NCBI GenBank assembly: GCA_030429705.1
Contig: JAUIES010000001.1
Location: forward strand, 248,001 to 312,000
Reading direction: 5' to 3'
Length of the DNA: 64,000 nt
From: Phycisphaerae bacterium
GTDB lineage: Bacteria; Planctomycetota; Phycisphaerae; Phycisphaerales; UBA1924
In this document: in pieces, positions 17,122-25,360 of the stretch
How the letters are laid out: every line of letters begins with the position of its first letter
Position numbering within the stretch: position 1 is the stretch's first letter
Made by a program: the position numbers and the translations under genes
The notes under the pieces: model-generated
Told to the model about the DNA's origin: nothing
Databases searched by the model: none
Seen by the model: only the letters and a program-made list of their open reading frames with translations

Positions 17122-17787
17122 TCATACCTCAACTGTCGAGACGGCTTTTTCATCTACAAGAATCTCCGCCGTGGTCTTTTCGCGGACTTCTTCGATCGTC
17201 ACACCCGGCGCCAGTTCCGTGAGCCGGAACCGCTGGGCGCCTTCGTCCATCACGAGCACACACAGGTCCGTAATCACCATGTCGATGCACTGTTTGCCGG
17301 TCAGCGGGAGCGTGCATTCGGGCACGAGTTTGGCGTCACCCTTGCGTGAGTTGTGCTCCATGGCCACGACGACCTTCTTGACCCCGGCGACGAGATCCAT
17401 CGCCCCCCCCATGCCCTTGACCATCTTGCCGGGGATCATCCAGTTGGCAATGTCGCCCTCCTGACTGATCTGCATCGCCCCGAGGATGCACATGTCGATG
17501 TGTCCGCCGCGGATCATGGCGAACGAATCGCTGCTGGAAAAGTAACTCGCACCTTGTCGAGCGGTTACGGTTTGCTTGCCGGCGTTGATCAGGTCGGCAT
17601 CGACCGCATCGTCGGTCGGGAAAGGTCCGATACCCAAGAGGCCGTTCTCTGACTGGAGCCACACATCCATCCCGTCCGGAATGTAATTGGCTACGAGGGT
17701 CGGCATGCCGATGCCGAGATTGACGACAAATCCGTCCTCAAGTTCGGCGGCGGCTCGGCGAGCGATCTGGTCGCGTGATAGGGGCAT
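17122..17787 (-). CDS. scoB: 3-oxoacid CoA-transferase subunit B
   Basis: Beta subunit of a family I CoA-transferase, 221 residues, acting with subunit A to move CoA between succinate (or acetate) and acetoacetate-type acids. The catalytic Glu lies in [12 protein letters not shown] at about residues 46-57. Other hallmarks are [36 protein letters not shown] and [20 protein letters not shown]. The ATG at 17787 has GCAGGAG at good spacing; an upstream extension of 10 codons is less likely. Its normal partner, subunit A, is 4.2 kb away at 21951-22727 on the same strand rather than adjacent. Confidence 0.93.
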   Translation of the reverse strand: MPLSRDQIARRAAAELEDGFVVNLGIGMPTLVANYIPDGMDVWLQSENGLLGIGPFPTDDAVDADLINAGKQTVTARQGASYFSSSDSFAMIRGGHIDMCILGAMQISQEGDIANWMIPGKMVKGMGGAMDLVAGVKKVVVAMEHNSRKGDAKLVPECTLPLTGKQCIDMVITDLCVLVMDEGAQRFRLTELAPGVTIEEVREKTTAEILVDEKAVSTVEV

Positions 17788-18041
17788 GGTCGTCTCCTGC
17801 GAGAGTGTACGCGGCAATAATTCTGGCGGGCAGGTCTTTCAAGCGTGCGATTATCGGTTTCGCCGCTTTGCATGCGTCCGGAAATCTGGTACGGTATCGT
17901 GTCAAGTCCGATGCGCGGCGTGCGCGTCGGCATGTGTATGTGGTGAGTGAAAGACGATGTCGGCGAAGGTGGGCACACGCCTTGGATGGGCGGTGCAGTC
18001 CCGGCGGAGCAGATCACTCGCGGAGAATAAAGGAGAGGTCC

Positions 18042-19814
18042 ATGATTCGTAGAACTTCGGCCCTGGTGCTTGCCTCGACAACCGCAATGGCTGTCGGGCA
18101 AGATATCCCGCTCGATTTCAACTGGAACGCTTTGGTTCAGCCGAGCGAACTGGTCAGTATCGACACCAATCAACCAAACGGGTTCCGCTCGATTGGTGAC
18201 CGCGCATTCATCTATGGCTTTGCCGACTCACTCGGCGGCACGACAGGCGAAGTGCTCGGGATCTACGGCACCTATCAGTTGCCCTCGACTCCGAACATTC
18301 CCGACTTGGTGTTTGTCGGCCGTCGCAATGCCAATGGCGCAGACCCGGTGTGGGACGATGTCGCAGATGGCGATGACCTCGGCACGCAGCCCGCATGGGA
18401 TCCGACCGATGGTTCGGGCACGCTGCTTCTGGCAACCACGACTTTTGATGCGCCCATCCCGATGAACTCGGGCTCAAATGTCGGCATCATCTTCTGCGCC
18501 ACCAACGGCGGTGCAGATTTCGATGTCACTTTGGAGTTTACCGACGGCAGCTCGGTGACCTACTTCGTGACAGTGCCGGACTGGTTCGCGAATTTTGATC
18601 CGACCGCTCTCCCCCCCGGGCCCGGTCTGGAATGGCAGTATGTCATCCCCGGCACCCTTTCGGGCGGTGACGGACACTTCGGCACCAACTCGGTGGATCT
18701 CGCCGTCCCCGGTGAGCCTTTGACCGCACTTGAAGCCGTGGCCACGACATCTACTCTCAACAGCGACCTCGGTTTCAATATGGACGGCAAGATGCTTGAA
18801 AGCATCACTTTTGATGCCACCTTCTTCTTCAAGATTAATCCCAACTCCGGTCTTGGCATCATGGGTCTCACAGTCAACGACAACAATGTGCCGCTCGATG
18901 CCAACTGGAACGGCATCGTGCAGGGTGACGAACTGAACATCTCGAACGCAAACAGCCCCGACGGGTACCGCTCGATGGGTGACCGCGGGTTGATCGTCGG
19001 CGAAACAGACTCGCCCGGCGGCACAACGGGTGAACTCGTCACCGACGCACATACGTACAACTTGTCTCTCGCATCGAGTGCGGTTGACACGCTGGTCGTT
19101 GGAACACGCTCACGCCCATTTGACGATGTCGCAGACGGCGACGATCTTGGCGTGCTGCCCGATTGGGATGTCACCGGTGGCACAGGCATGATTCCCTCAT
19201 GGACCACTGTCTTGCCTTCACCGATCACGATGAGCAGCGATTCATCGCTCGGCTTGATCTATAACGCATCAGAAGGCGGCGGCAACTTCAATGTCACACT
19301 CGAATTTAGCGATTCGAGCACTGTGACGGTCGAACTGCACGCACCTGACTGGTACGCCAACAACAACCCGACCGCCAACGCGCCACTTCCGGGTGTGGCA
19401 TCACAGATGGTCCTCGCCGGGCCGTTGTCGGGTGGCGATGGATTCTCAGCGACACAGAGCGTTGATCTTGCCATCCCGGGTGACCCATTGAATGTCACCG
19501 AAGCCGTCATCACGGCAAATTCGTTGATGACCGATCTCGGCTTCGATGTCAATGGCAAGACGCTTGAGTTCATCACCTTCGATTCACTGTTCGGTGGAAA
19601 CCAGGCTGTCGGCATCTTTGCAGCATCGCATGCTGAAGGCGGCGCGCCATGTCTGCCCGACACCAACAATGACGGCGAGTTGGACTTCTTCGATGTGCAG
19701 CAGTTCTTGATCTGGTTCTCATCGAACGATGATCGCGCTGACTTCATCGATGACGATATTCTCGACTTTGCCGATGTGTTGCAGTTCCTCGGACTGTTCT
19801 CGGCTGGTTGCTAA
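18042..19814 (+). CDS. Secreted protein with duplicated beta module and GC-type dockerin tail
   Basis: Exported protein of 590 residues. The ATG at 18042 follows AAAGGAGAGG and starts a signal peptide (MIRRTSALVLASTTAMAVGQ). The body is two tandem copies of a module of about 260 residues: both start with PLDxNWN, continue with GxRSxGDR and DDVADGDDLG, and end with SGGDG, SVDLAxPG and DLGF plus GK. The last 55 residues form the Phycisphaerae-type dockerin-like domain: CLPDTNNDGELDFFDVQQFL and DDDILDFADVLQFLGLFSAG, ending in Cys. That tail has two calcium-loop-like repeats and probably mediates anchoring or assembly at the surface. The module function is unknown. A strong terminator follows. 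Confidence 0.9.
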   Translation: MIRRTSALVLASTTAMAVGQDIPLDFNWNALVQPSELVSIDTNQPNGFRSIGDRAFIYGFADSLGGTTGEVLGIYGTYQLPSTPNIPDLVFVGRRNANGADPVWDDVADGDDLGTQPAWDPTDGSGTLLLATTTFDAPIPMNSGSNVGIIFCATNGGADFDVTLEFTDGSSVTYFVTVPDWFANFDPTALPPGPGLEWQYVIPGTLSGGDGHFGTNSVDLAVPGEPLTALEAVATTSTLNSDLGFNMDGKMLESITFDATFFFKINPNSGLGIMGLTVNDNNVPLDANWNGIVQGDELNISNANSPDGYRSMGDRGLIVGETDSPGGTTGELVTDAHTYNLSLASSAVDTLVVGTRSRPFDDVADGDDLGVLPDWDVTGGTGMIPSWTTVLPSPITMSSDSSLGLIYNASEGGGNFNVTLEFSDSSTVTVELHAPDWYANNNPTANAPLPGVASQMVLAGPLSGGDGFSATQSVDLAIPGDPLNVTEAVITANSLMTDLGFDVNGKTLEFITFDSLFGGNQAVGIFAASHAEGGAPCLPDTNNDGELDFFDVQQFLIWFSSNDDRADFIDDDILDFADVLQFLGLFSAGC

Positions 19815-19835
19815 GTTGATGTATTAGAGACACTT

Positions 19836-19869
19836 AAGGCCCCGGCATTGTGCCGGGGCCTTTTTTTTT
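19836..19869 (+). terminator. Strong intrinsic terminator
   Basis: AAGGCCCCGGCA pairs with TGCCGGGGCCTT around a very small loop, followed by nine T, 21 bases after the dockerin gene. Confidence 0.95.
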
Positions 19870-20056
19870 CGATAGACATTTCGGTTTGTTTTCGCCGTGA
19901 ACGATGCTCAACAACCTGCCTCGGAATCCATTTTTTTGTCGAGAATATGCCCAATCCGGGCATTCCTTAGAGAAGCATTTGTTATTCTGTTGAGTCAGCG
20001 TGCATTCGTACCTGGTGGTCCTTCTCGCGGCGGACCAAAGATAGGAGTTCTCACAT

Positions 20057-20902
20057 ATGTCCCGCACCTACACCAAGCGTCCGCTGGGGTTTACCCTCAT
20101 TGAGTTGCTCGTGGTCATCGCCATCATCGCCTTGCTCATCGGCATTCTGCTGCCTGCACTGGGGGCTGCTCGCAAGCGTGCTCGATCGATGGTGTGTCAG
20201 TCGAATGTCCGTCAGATCGGAATTGCGTCGCAGATGTATGTCAACGACAACAAAGGCGAGATTTGGGACGGCGACAACTGGGTCGATCGCGACCCGAGCA
20301 ATTTCGAGTTCGAGCCGGGCTACATATTCGATTATGTGAGCCAAGCCGATTTCGTGATGGAATGCCCGGACAATAAACGCCGCGACTATGTGGGTTCGGA
20401 GGGCGGCAACGACTTCGGGCAGGACTTTCGCGACCTGAATTACGACTACACGATGCTCGACGAGTTGCAAGGGTTCAAAGTCGGCAACTTCCTGCTCGCG
20501 TCGTTCCTCGCACCGAACCGATTCTTCAGCGGGCCGCGACTGCCTCCTTCGTACTCCACGAACTTCCTGACGCGATTCGACGACGGTGTGCCATTGATTG
20601 TGGAGGAAAGCACGCATTGGTACAACGGCTCACTCCATCGCGATGGCAAATGGGGCAATCAGGATCAAATGACGACACGCCACGACGGCGGCGGCTATGT
20701 CGCAGATCTCGACGGCGATACCTGGCTATTCAAAGCAAGCCAAGGTCCTGACGGCGAAGAAGTCCAGGAAAGAACACTCGACTTTGAAGTCAACGACATC
20801 TACATCAGTACGCGCGGCGACACACGCTCGTGGTACAAAGTGTCTGACTTCGGCCAACCATACGGCTGGGCCAACAACCCGCGGTCACCACCGTACAACT
20901 AA
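20057..20902 (+). CDS. Prepilin-type N-terminal methylation domain protein (planctomycete DUF1559-like)
   Basis: Pseudopilin-like protein of 281 residues. Residues 11-40 carry the type IV pilin signal [20 protein letters not shown], cut by prepilin peptidase before the F, followed by [19 protein letters not shown]. The C-terminal half contains [14 protein letters not shown], an H-x9-DG motif typical of the many planctomycete proteins of this type. Four acidic and aromatic-rich segments ([14 protein letters not shown] and others) form the exposed domain. GATAGGAG precedes the ATG. It lies after the dockerin gene with its own terminator. A role in surface structures or secretion is inference. 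Confidence 0.9.
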   Translation: MSRTYTKRPLGFTLIELLVVIAIIALLIGILLPALGAARKRARSMVCQSNVRQIGIASQMYVNDNKGEIWDGDNWVDRDPSNFEFEPGYIFDYVSQADFVMECPDNKRRDYVGSEGGNDFGQDFRDLNYDYTMLDELQGFKVGNFLLASFLAPNRFFSGPRLPPSYSTNFLTRFDDGVPLIVEESTHWYNGSLHRDGKWGNQDQMTTRHDGGGYVADLDGDTWLFKASQGPDGEEVQERTLDFEVNDIYISTRGDTRSWYKVSDFGQPYGWANNPRSPPYN

Positions 20903-20933
20903 TCGACTCGCAAACCACACCTGATCAAGAAGT

Positions 20934-20969
20934 ACTGCACCGTATGACTTGTCATGCGGTGCAGTTTTT
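20934..20969 (+). terminator. Intrinsic terminator after the prepilin-like gene
   Basis: ACTGCACCG and CGGTGCAGT pair (with ATGAC/GTCAT continuing inside), followed by five T. Confidence 0.9.
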
Positions 20970-20990
20970 GTTGAATCGTGTTGTACGCTG

Positions 20991-21269
20991 TCAGGAACTC
21001 GGCTTGGCGCTTCGACCTAGCAATTTGCGCATGAGTCCGATCCGTAGCATGGTCCCCCCCACGATCATTGGAACAACCCCTATCGCACCGATGCCGACGA
21101 AGATGAACATGCGGGCGGGCAAGCCCTCGCTTTTATCCTCGCCCCCTGTCGCCATCGGGTCGTCGAGGACTTGCTGATAGGTTCCGGCGAGTTCCATCGC
21201 AGCACCAGCAATGCCGATGACCACAATCACCATGCCAACGGCCAGAAGCAGGATTCCAATCCATCGCAT
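20991..21269 (-). CDS. Small two-helix membrane protein
   Basis: Protein of 92 residues with two membrane helices, MRWIGILLLAVGMVIVVIGI at the N-terminus and MFIFVGIGAIGVVPMIVGG at about residues 54-72, joined by a polar loop and ending in a basic RKLLGRSAK tail. AGAGGAA precedes the ATG. It follows two other small membrane-protein genes in the same direction. No family is recognised. The three genes may form one membrane-associated unit downstream of scoA. Confidence 0.7.
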   Translation of the reverse strand: MRWIGILLLAVGMVIVVIGIAGAAMELAGTYQQVLDDPMATGGEDKSEGLPARMFIFVGIGAIGVVPMIVGGTMLRIGLMRKLLGRSAKPSS

Positions 21270-21294
21270 TGTGATTCCTCTCTGTTCTAATCAC

Positions 21295-21573
21295 TCAGCG
21301 CCGTGACACGGTGCCCGCGATGACCAGTGTAACGCCAACGAGACCGAGCACCACCAACATCGGCGTGGTGACCAGAACATCCACAGCCCGTTCGATGAAC
21401 GATCGCAAGACCATCCAGCCGATCATTCGGTCGACGATTCCCGATCGTTCCAGGACGCCAGTCCCAGCGAGCGATGCAGCCACAGCGAGAACGACTACGC
21501 CTGAGATGATCATCAGTCGCCGCCTGGGCGATCGACGCCGAGTTCTTCGTCTGCGTCTTCTGGCACGCGGCAT
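21295..21573 (-). CDS. Small membrane protein with Arg-rich N-terminus
   Basis: Protein of 92 residues. The first 19 residues are almost all Arg (MPRARRRRRRTRRRSPRRR), followed by two membrane helices (MIISGVVVLAVAASLAGTG and VLVTTPMLVVLGLVGVTLVI). The start ATG shares one base with the stop of the upstream gene (TGATG), which favours translation coupling. The basic start would hold the N-terminus in the cytoplasm, perhaps near nucleic acid or lipid head groups. No family is recognised. Confidence 0.65.
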   Translation of the reverse strand: MPRARRRRRRTRRRSPRRRLMIISGVVVLAVAASLAGTGVLERSGIVDRMIGWMVLRSFIERAVDVLVTTPMLVVLGLVGVTLVIAGTVSRR

Positions 21574-21908
21574 CAGGTTGAAACCGACTTGGATTGAATC
21601 GCATCCGCAATGAGTCGGCCGGCCGCGAAAATGGCCAATGGGAACGGCAGGTTCACCAAAATGTACCCGGCGAATCCGGTGGCGGTGATCAGAAAGGTGA
21701 TGGTGCTCGGCAGAGTCCGATTGCCGTACGCGTCATACGCGATGTCCTGCATCTGCTCCCAGCCGGGAAACGACGGTGCATACTGCAGCAGAGCGCCCGC
21801 TGCCATTGCAAACAGCGCGATCACCAGAATCACCGACGGATCAACACGCATGAATGGAGCAGCCAATGTCGCGAGGAAGCCCGATCTCTCGTTGGGGTGA
21901 TCATTCAT
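21573..21908 (-). CDS. Small membrane protein
   Basis: Protein of 111 residues with two or three hydrophobic segments: VILVIALFAMAAGALLQYA at about residues 26-44, STITFLITATGFAGYILVN at about 68-86 and LPFPLAIFAAGRLIADAI near the C-terminus. It is coupled to the next gene by a TGATG overlap and lies 42 bases after scoA in the same direction. No family is recognised; co-transcription with scoA is likely from spacing. Confidence 0.7.
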   Translation of the reverse strand: MNDHPNERSGFLATLAAPFMRVDPSVILVIALFAMAAGALLQYAPSFPGWEQMQDIAYDAYGNRTLPSTITFLITATGFAGYILVNLPFPLAIFAAGRLIADAIQSKSVST

Positions 21909-21950
21909 GCCCAGACTCTACCAAAACCGACTCTGGATCCGAAGCGTCAC

Positions 21951-22727
21951 TCAGACAGCCTGACGAATCGTGCGTTGCTCGATGCGTTTCTCGCTGACGG
22001 TCTGTACGAACCGGTCCACATAATTGCCCGGTGTATGGACCTGGTCAGGGTCGATCTCACCCAGCCCGACGACTTCTTCGACCTCCGCGAAGACGGTCGT
22101 CGCCGCGGTCGCCATCATGGGGCTGAAATTGCGTGCCGTCTTGCGATAGACCAGATTGCCAAATGGATCGGCCTTGTGGGCCTTCACCAACGCCAGATCG
22201 GCATAGAGCCCGGTCTCAAGGACATAGGGTCGTTTTGACGGCGGATCGTCTCGATCGCCTTCACGGTTGAAGAGCGTTGTGTCTTCACTCGGTCGATAGA
22301 ACGCGCGGGTGTCTTTGCCGTCTGCGACGATGGTGCCATATCCGGTCGCGGTATAGAACGCCGGAATACCAGCCCCCCCAGCTCGAATACGCTCAGCCAA
22401 AGTGCCCTGCGGATTAAACTCGACCTCGAGTTCACCGCTGAGAAACTGCTTCTCAAAGGTGTCGTTTTCGCCGACATAACTGGACACCATCTTGGCGATT
22501 TGTCGCGTCTGCAGCAAGAGCCCGAGCCCCCAGTCATCGACGCCGGCGTTGTTCGAGATACATGTCAACCCTTTGACGCCCGTGTCTCGCAATGCGATGA
22601 TCAACTGCTCGGGTATGCCACACAACCCAAATCCACCAACCATGACGCTCATGCCGTCGCGGATGATGCCTCGGTTCTTCAGATCGCCGAACACTGCTGC
22701 AGCGTTGTCATGTTGCTTGTCGCTCAT
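21951..22727 (-). CDS. scoA: 3-oxoacid CoA-transferase subunit A
   Basis: Alpha subunit of a family I CoA-transferase, 258 residues. The family signature is VMVGGFGLCGIPEQLI at about residues 28-43; further motifs are SNNAGVDDWGLGLLL, KMVSSYVGEN, ELEVEFNPQGTLAERIRAGG and GIPAFYTATGYGT. It works as a heterodimer or tetramer with ScoB in ketone-body or short-chain acid metabolism. The partner scoB is on the same strand but 4.2 kb downstream, behind three membrane-protein genes and two oppositely oriented genes, which is unusual since the two are normally adjacent. Confidence 0.93.
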   Translation of the reverse strand: MSDKQHDNAAAVFGDLKNRGIIRDGMSVMVGGFGLCGIPEQLIIALRDTGVKGLTCISNNAGVDDWGLGLLLQTRQIAKMVSSYVGENDTFEKQFLSGELEVEFNPQGTLAERIRAGGAGIPAFYTATGYGTIVADGKDTRAFYRPSEDTTLFNREGDRDDPPSKRPYVLETGLYADLALVKAHKADPFGNLVYRKTARNFSPMMATAATTVFAEVEEVVGLGEIDPDQVHTPGNYVDRFVQTVSEKRIEQRTIRQAV

Positions 22728-22789
22728 GGATGCACTCCGTACTCAGATAGTATCATCCGAGAGGGGCATCGACTTTCTGTCAACGCATC

Positions 22790-23287
22790 TCACCTTCCTT
22801 CGAACAGAACTTCCTGGTTGGCGACATCCGGCGGCCTTTCACGCAGTTCGTCCAGCTCCGCTCGAATCTCTTCGAGCGTGCTGAGTTGCAGGTGCTCGGT
22901 CGCAAACCGAATGTACGCCACGAGATCCACCGTGCGCAACTTGGTCATGACGCGTTCGCCGATGACGGTCGATGCGACCTCGCGTTCGTATTCGCTGTGC
23001 AGTTCGTCATCGACTTCGTCGACCACAGCTCGTTTTTCGGCCTCAGCGATCGGTCTTTTTCCACAGGCCGACCGCACGCCCGCGAGAACATTGTCACGAC
23101 TGAACGGCACGCGGCTGCCGTCTTTCTTGATGACCACCAGTCTCGATGCCTGCTCAACGCGTTCGTAGGTTGTGTACCGGCGCTCGCATTTGAGGCACTC
23201 CCGTCGGCGGCGAATGACCGCCCCGCCTTCTGTGGAACGCGAGTCGATCACCTTGTCCTTGTTGGACGAGCAGTACGGGCAAATCAT
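22790..23287 (-). CDS. nrdR: Transcriptional regulator NrdR
   Basis: Ribonucleotide reductase regulator of 165 residues. The N-terminal zinc ribbon reads CPYCSSNKDKVIDSRST and RRRECLKCERRYTTYER (two CxxC pairs), followed by the ATP-cone with VVIKKDGSRVPFSRDNVLAG and the RAVVDEVDDELHSEYEREVA segment. NrdR senses ATP/dATP and represses nrd genes through NrdR boxes; no nrd gene is in this window. The length is close to the family's usual 150-160. It stands alone between scoA and the HAAS-type gene. Confidence 0.97.
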   Translation of the reverse strand: MICPYCSSNKDKVIDSRSTEGGAVIRRRRECLKCERRYTTYERVEQASRLVVIKKDGSRVPFSRDNVLAGVRSACGKRPIAEAEKRAVVDEVDDELHSEYEREVASTVIGERVMTKLRTVDLVAYIRFATEHLQLSTLEEIRAELDELRERPPDVANQEVLFEGR

Positions 23288-23391
23288 GGGCTGCCCGCCA
23301 CGATGGGTTGTGGGTTCAACATGGCACCCACATCATGGCGTATATCGAGCGCCGCGTCAAAGTGACGCACCGATCGACCTCCCTGGCATGC

Positions 23392-24645
23392 TCAGCGGTC
23401 CGTGGTCACCGAAAACGCGTCGTCGATCCGGGCCGGACGCGCGCGGCCGAACAGAGACGGCATCGGTGCGCTCTGTGCGCGATCTTGCCCAAACTCGAGC
23501 GACATCAGCAACGAGCGTACCCGCTTGAGGCGTTCTCTTGCGTCGTCTGTTCTGATCTCAATTTCCGTTGTTCGAGCAATCAGACCAGACATTGCCGCTC
23601 GCGTGTCGTCGAACATGCCAACCGCTTCAATCTGGGCTTCCAGTGCTTGCCGCTCGGTGTCGATCTTGAATCGTTGCTGTTCCAACGCCACCAGTTGATG
23701 CCGAAGTTGCTCGTAGGCTTCTCGCATCTCCTGCATCGCACGCTCGCGTTCGCGTGTCTCCTCGACCACCGTTTTTTCGTGAGCCAACTGTGCGGCATCC
23801 TTTGCAGCCTGCTGTTCCTGGATCACGCGATTGTTATCTTTTCGTAGTGATTCGAGAACCCACTTCACGCCTGCTTGTGTGACTTCGTCGCCGTTGACGA
23901 ACAAGGTGTTGCCGACAACCGAAGCCCGTGCTTCACTGCCGCCGTTCGCTTCCCATTGGTTCCTGGCGACCAGATCACGAATCACCTCAAGTAGTGCTGC
24001 CCCAGCATGAGAATCTTGAAGTGGTCCACCAGCACCGACAAGCACACTGACATCATATCGAACAAGGCTGTCGCCGAACTGATCCTGTTGTGGCGCTGGC
24101 ACCACGGTGTTTGGAATCACCGTCGGGATGATCTCGATCGTTGGGGTGTAGATGATCTGATCTGGTGTCAGATTCCACGGGGGCGTTGCGCCAGCATAGA
24201 CAAGCCCCGTCATTGGCAAGTCCGAATTGGTCAACTCAGGATTCACCACCGGCATTGTCTCTGGAAGTACATCGATTGACGGCGGGAGCCCATCGGTGGT
24301 GACCGCGGCTTCATGATCGAGCACAGGCTCAGGTGCTGAGTCACCCGAGAAGACGGCGATCGAACTCATCGTCAATGTTGAACCAGCGATCACGAGTAGT
24401 GCTGCATGCATCATCATTCTCCTTTTCCGCGGCCTGAGCCGGGCATTTTGAAATCCACGAGCGAGTGTTGCAGTTTCACCAAGTTCGGCCACCGCTTGCC
24501 GAACGGCTTCGGGCTCAGTCAGGCCCACAATCAAGAGGTCATCTACACGCGAGCGGAGATGGTCTTCGAGTTCGTCGCGTACAAGCGTGGCTTCTGCTGC
24601 GGGCAGAGCGAGCAGCCGAACGAACAGTTCGAGCCATTCAGACAC
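23392..24645 (-). CDS. HAAS-like membrane protein with coiled coil, PadR partner
   Basis: Protein of 417 residues. Its N-terminus (LVRDELEDHLRSRVDDLLIV followed by GLTEPEAVRQAVAELGE) matches the HAAS/permease-prefix type domain that typically follows PadR regulators. One membrane segment lies at about residues 77-100 (MMMHAALLVIAGSTLTMSSI). The outer part begins with a Pro/Thr-rich linker and holds a small domain with RYDVSVLVGAGG. About 110 residues (285-390) of coiled coil follow, rich in E, Q and R (MREAYEQLRHQLVALEQQ). The likely start is GTG at 24645, without a clear Shine-Dalgarno. It lies 77 bases after the PadR gene in the same direction. The function is unknown; envelope-stress-like sensing is conceivable. 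Confidence 0.7.
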   Translation of the reverse strand: MSEWLELFVRLLALPAAEATLVRDELEDHLRSRVDDLLIVGLTEPEAVRQAVAELGETATLARGFQNARLRPRKRRMMMHAALLVIAGSTLTMSSIAVFSGDSAPEPVLDHEAAVTTDGLPPSIDVLPETMPVVNPELTNSDLPMTGLVYAGATPPWNLTPDQIIYTPTIEIIPTVIPNTVVPAPQQDQFGDSLVRYDVSVLVGAGGPLQDSHAGAALLEVIRDLVARNQWEANGGSEARASVVGNTLFVNGDEVTQAGVKWVLESLRKDNNRVIQEQQAAKDAAQLAHEKTVVEETRERERAMQEMREAYEQLRHQLVALEQQRFKIDTERQALEAQIEAVGMFDDTRAAMSGLIARTTEIEIRTDDARERLKRVRSLLMSLEFGQDRAQSAPMPSLFGRARPARIDDAFSVTTDR

Positions 24646-24722
24646 GGCATCGCGTCGACTCGATTCAACCGTGGTAGCCGTCTTTCGAAGTGACTTTGTG
24701 ACCTAATTTGGATTGCCGGTAT

Positions 24723-25091
24723 TCACGCCTCAGCCTCCCGAACGCCGGGTGCAAGGAATGACTCGACCAGAGCGGTGAGTCGGCGGTGATTCTCGACTCG
24801 TTGTTCGAGTCGCTTGCGACCCTTGGGACTGATCTCATACCACTTGCGTCGGCGCCCCGGAGCGTCCTGATCGGCACCGCCCGCTTTGACCTCTTCCCAG
24901 CGTGTGGTCACCAGCCCGGTTTTCTCCAACTTGCTCAACAGCGGATACAACTGACCGGGACCAAGACGGAATGCACCCTCAGAACGAGCTGCGATGTCGC
25001 GCGTGATGGCATACCCATATGCGGCGCCTTCGGCGAGGACGGAAAGGACCACGAGTTCGGCAGATTCAGACTTGAGCGTGTTTCCGGTCAT
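24723..25091 (-). CDS. PadR-family transcriptional regulator
   Basis: Winged-helix regulator of 122 residues. The family pattern is clear: LVVLSVLAEGAAYGYAITRD, LGPGQLYPLLSKLEKTGLV, then RRRKWYEISPKGRKRLEQRV. AAAGGA precedes the ATG. PadR repressors usually control their own operon, here with the HAAS-type gene downstream. A palindrome at 25123-25147 lies 32 bases upstream and is a probable operator. The inducing signal is unknown. Confidence 0.93.
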   Translation of the reverse strand: MTGNTLKSESAELVVLSVLAEGAAYGYAITRDIAARSEGAFRLGPGQLYPLLSKLEKTGLVTTRWEEVKAGGADQDAPGRRRKWYEISPKGRKRLEQRVENHRRLTALVESFLAPGVREAEA

Positions 25092-25122
25092 CGCAGATCC
25101 TTTGACTGGAGAGTTGATTGTT

Positions 25123-25147
25123 AGACATATCGACTTTTGATATATCT
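25123..25147. promoter_or_regulatory. Candidate PadR operator
   Basis: AGACATATC and GATATATCT form a 9-bp inverted repeat with one mismatch around a 7-base spacer, in the intergenic region between the PadR gene and the thrS leader. AT-rich palindromes containing ATAT or ACAT/ATGT are typical PadR sites. It lies 36 bases upstream of the thrS -35, so thrS control by it is less likely. Confidence 0.5.
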
Positions 25148-25183
25148 GAACTTGAAACCATTGTCAACCGAAACCCAGTTTTT

Positions 25184-25213
25184 TTGGCAAAGAATCTCAT
25201 CCCCCGCTATCAT
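25184..25213 (+). promoter_or_regulatory. Sigma70-like promoter of the thrS leader
   Basis: TTGGCA (25184-25189) and TATCAT (25208-25213) each match the consensus at five of six positions, with an 18-base spacer. Transcription should begin about 6-8 bases after the -10, at 25219-25221, which coincides with the ATG of the leader ORF at 25220. The leader mRNA would then be leaderless or nearly so. Confidence 0.6.
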
Positions 25214-25219
25214 CACGCC

Positions 25220-25282
25220 ATGTTCAAGACCATGAGCCAAACCGCCCTCACGACCACAACCCAGACTTCCCGATCGGGGTGA
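25220..25282 (+). CDS. Threonine-rich leader peptide upstream of thrS
   Basis: A 20-codon ORF, MFKTMSQTALTTTTQTSRSG, with seven Thr codons, four of them consecutive (ACG ACC ACA ACC at 25250-25261), one just after (ACT) and an unbroken path to a TGA. No Shine-Dalgarno precedes the ATG, but the predicted transcript starts at this ATG, so 70S initiation on a leaderless mRNA is plausible. The ORF is followed by alternative hairpins and an intrinsic terminator before thrS. By analogy with leader peptides of amino-acid operons and pheS, stalling at Thr codons when charged tRNA-Thr is scarce would favour read-through. The density of Thr codons is the main evidence; function is inferred. Confidence 0.65.
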   Translation: MFKTMSQTALTTTTQTSRSG

Positions 25283-25333
25283 TCGGCTGGCTCTTCCCCC
25301 ATCGTTCCACACCGCGCCCGGCCATTCAGCCGG
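25270..25333 (+). promoter_or_regulatory. Candidate attenuator: mutually exclusive RNA stems before thrS
   Basis: Stem 1 pairs CCGATC (25270-25275) with GATCGG (25281-25286). An antiterminator pairs UCGGCUGG (25283-25290) with UCAGCCGG (25326-25333), 6 Watson-Crick pairs plus 2 terminal wobbles. It shares bases with both stem 1 and the 3' arm of the terminator at 25315-25343. A ribosome stalled on the Thr run (25250-25261) would cover the left arm of stem 1 and free the antiterminator; a ribosome at the stop codon (25280-25282) would cover the antiterminator's left arm and let the terminator form. Geometry fits classic attenuation; no folding software was used. Confidence 0.55.
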
Positions 25334-25343
25334 GCGTTTTTTT
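25315..25343 (+). terminator. Intrinsic terminator in the thrS leader
   Basis: Perfect 8-bp GC stem CGCCCGGC / GCCGGGCG around CATTCA, followed by seven T, ending 17 bases before the thrS ATG. There is no upstream gene on this strand other than the leader ORF, so it must act on thrS itself. Confidence 0.85.
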
Positions 25344-25360
25344 CACCACAGGACCTCACC

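Noticed and set aside
25092-25360. T-box riboswitch upstream of thrS
   Set aside because: No T-box core or AG-bulge specifier stem is visible; the leader instead holds a Thr-rich ORF with hairpins.
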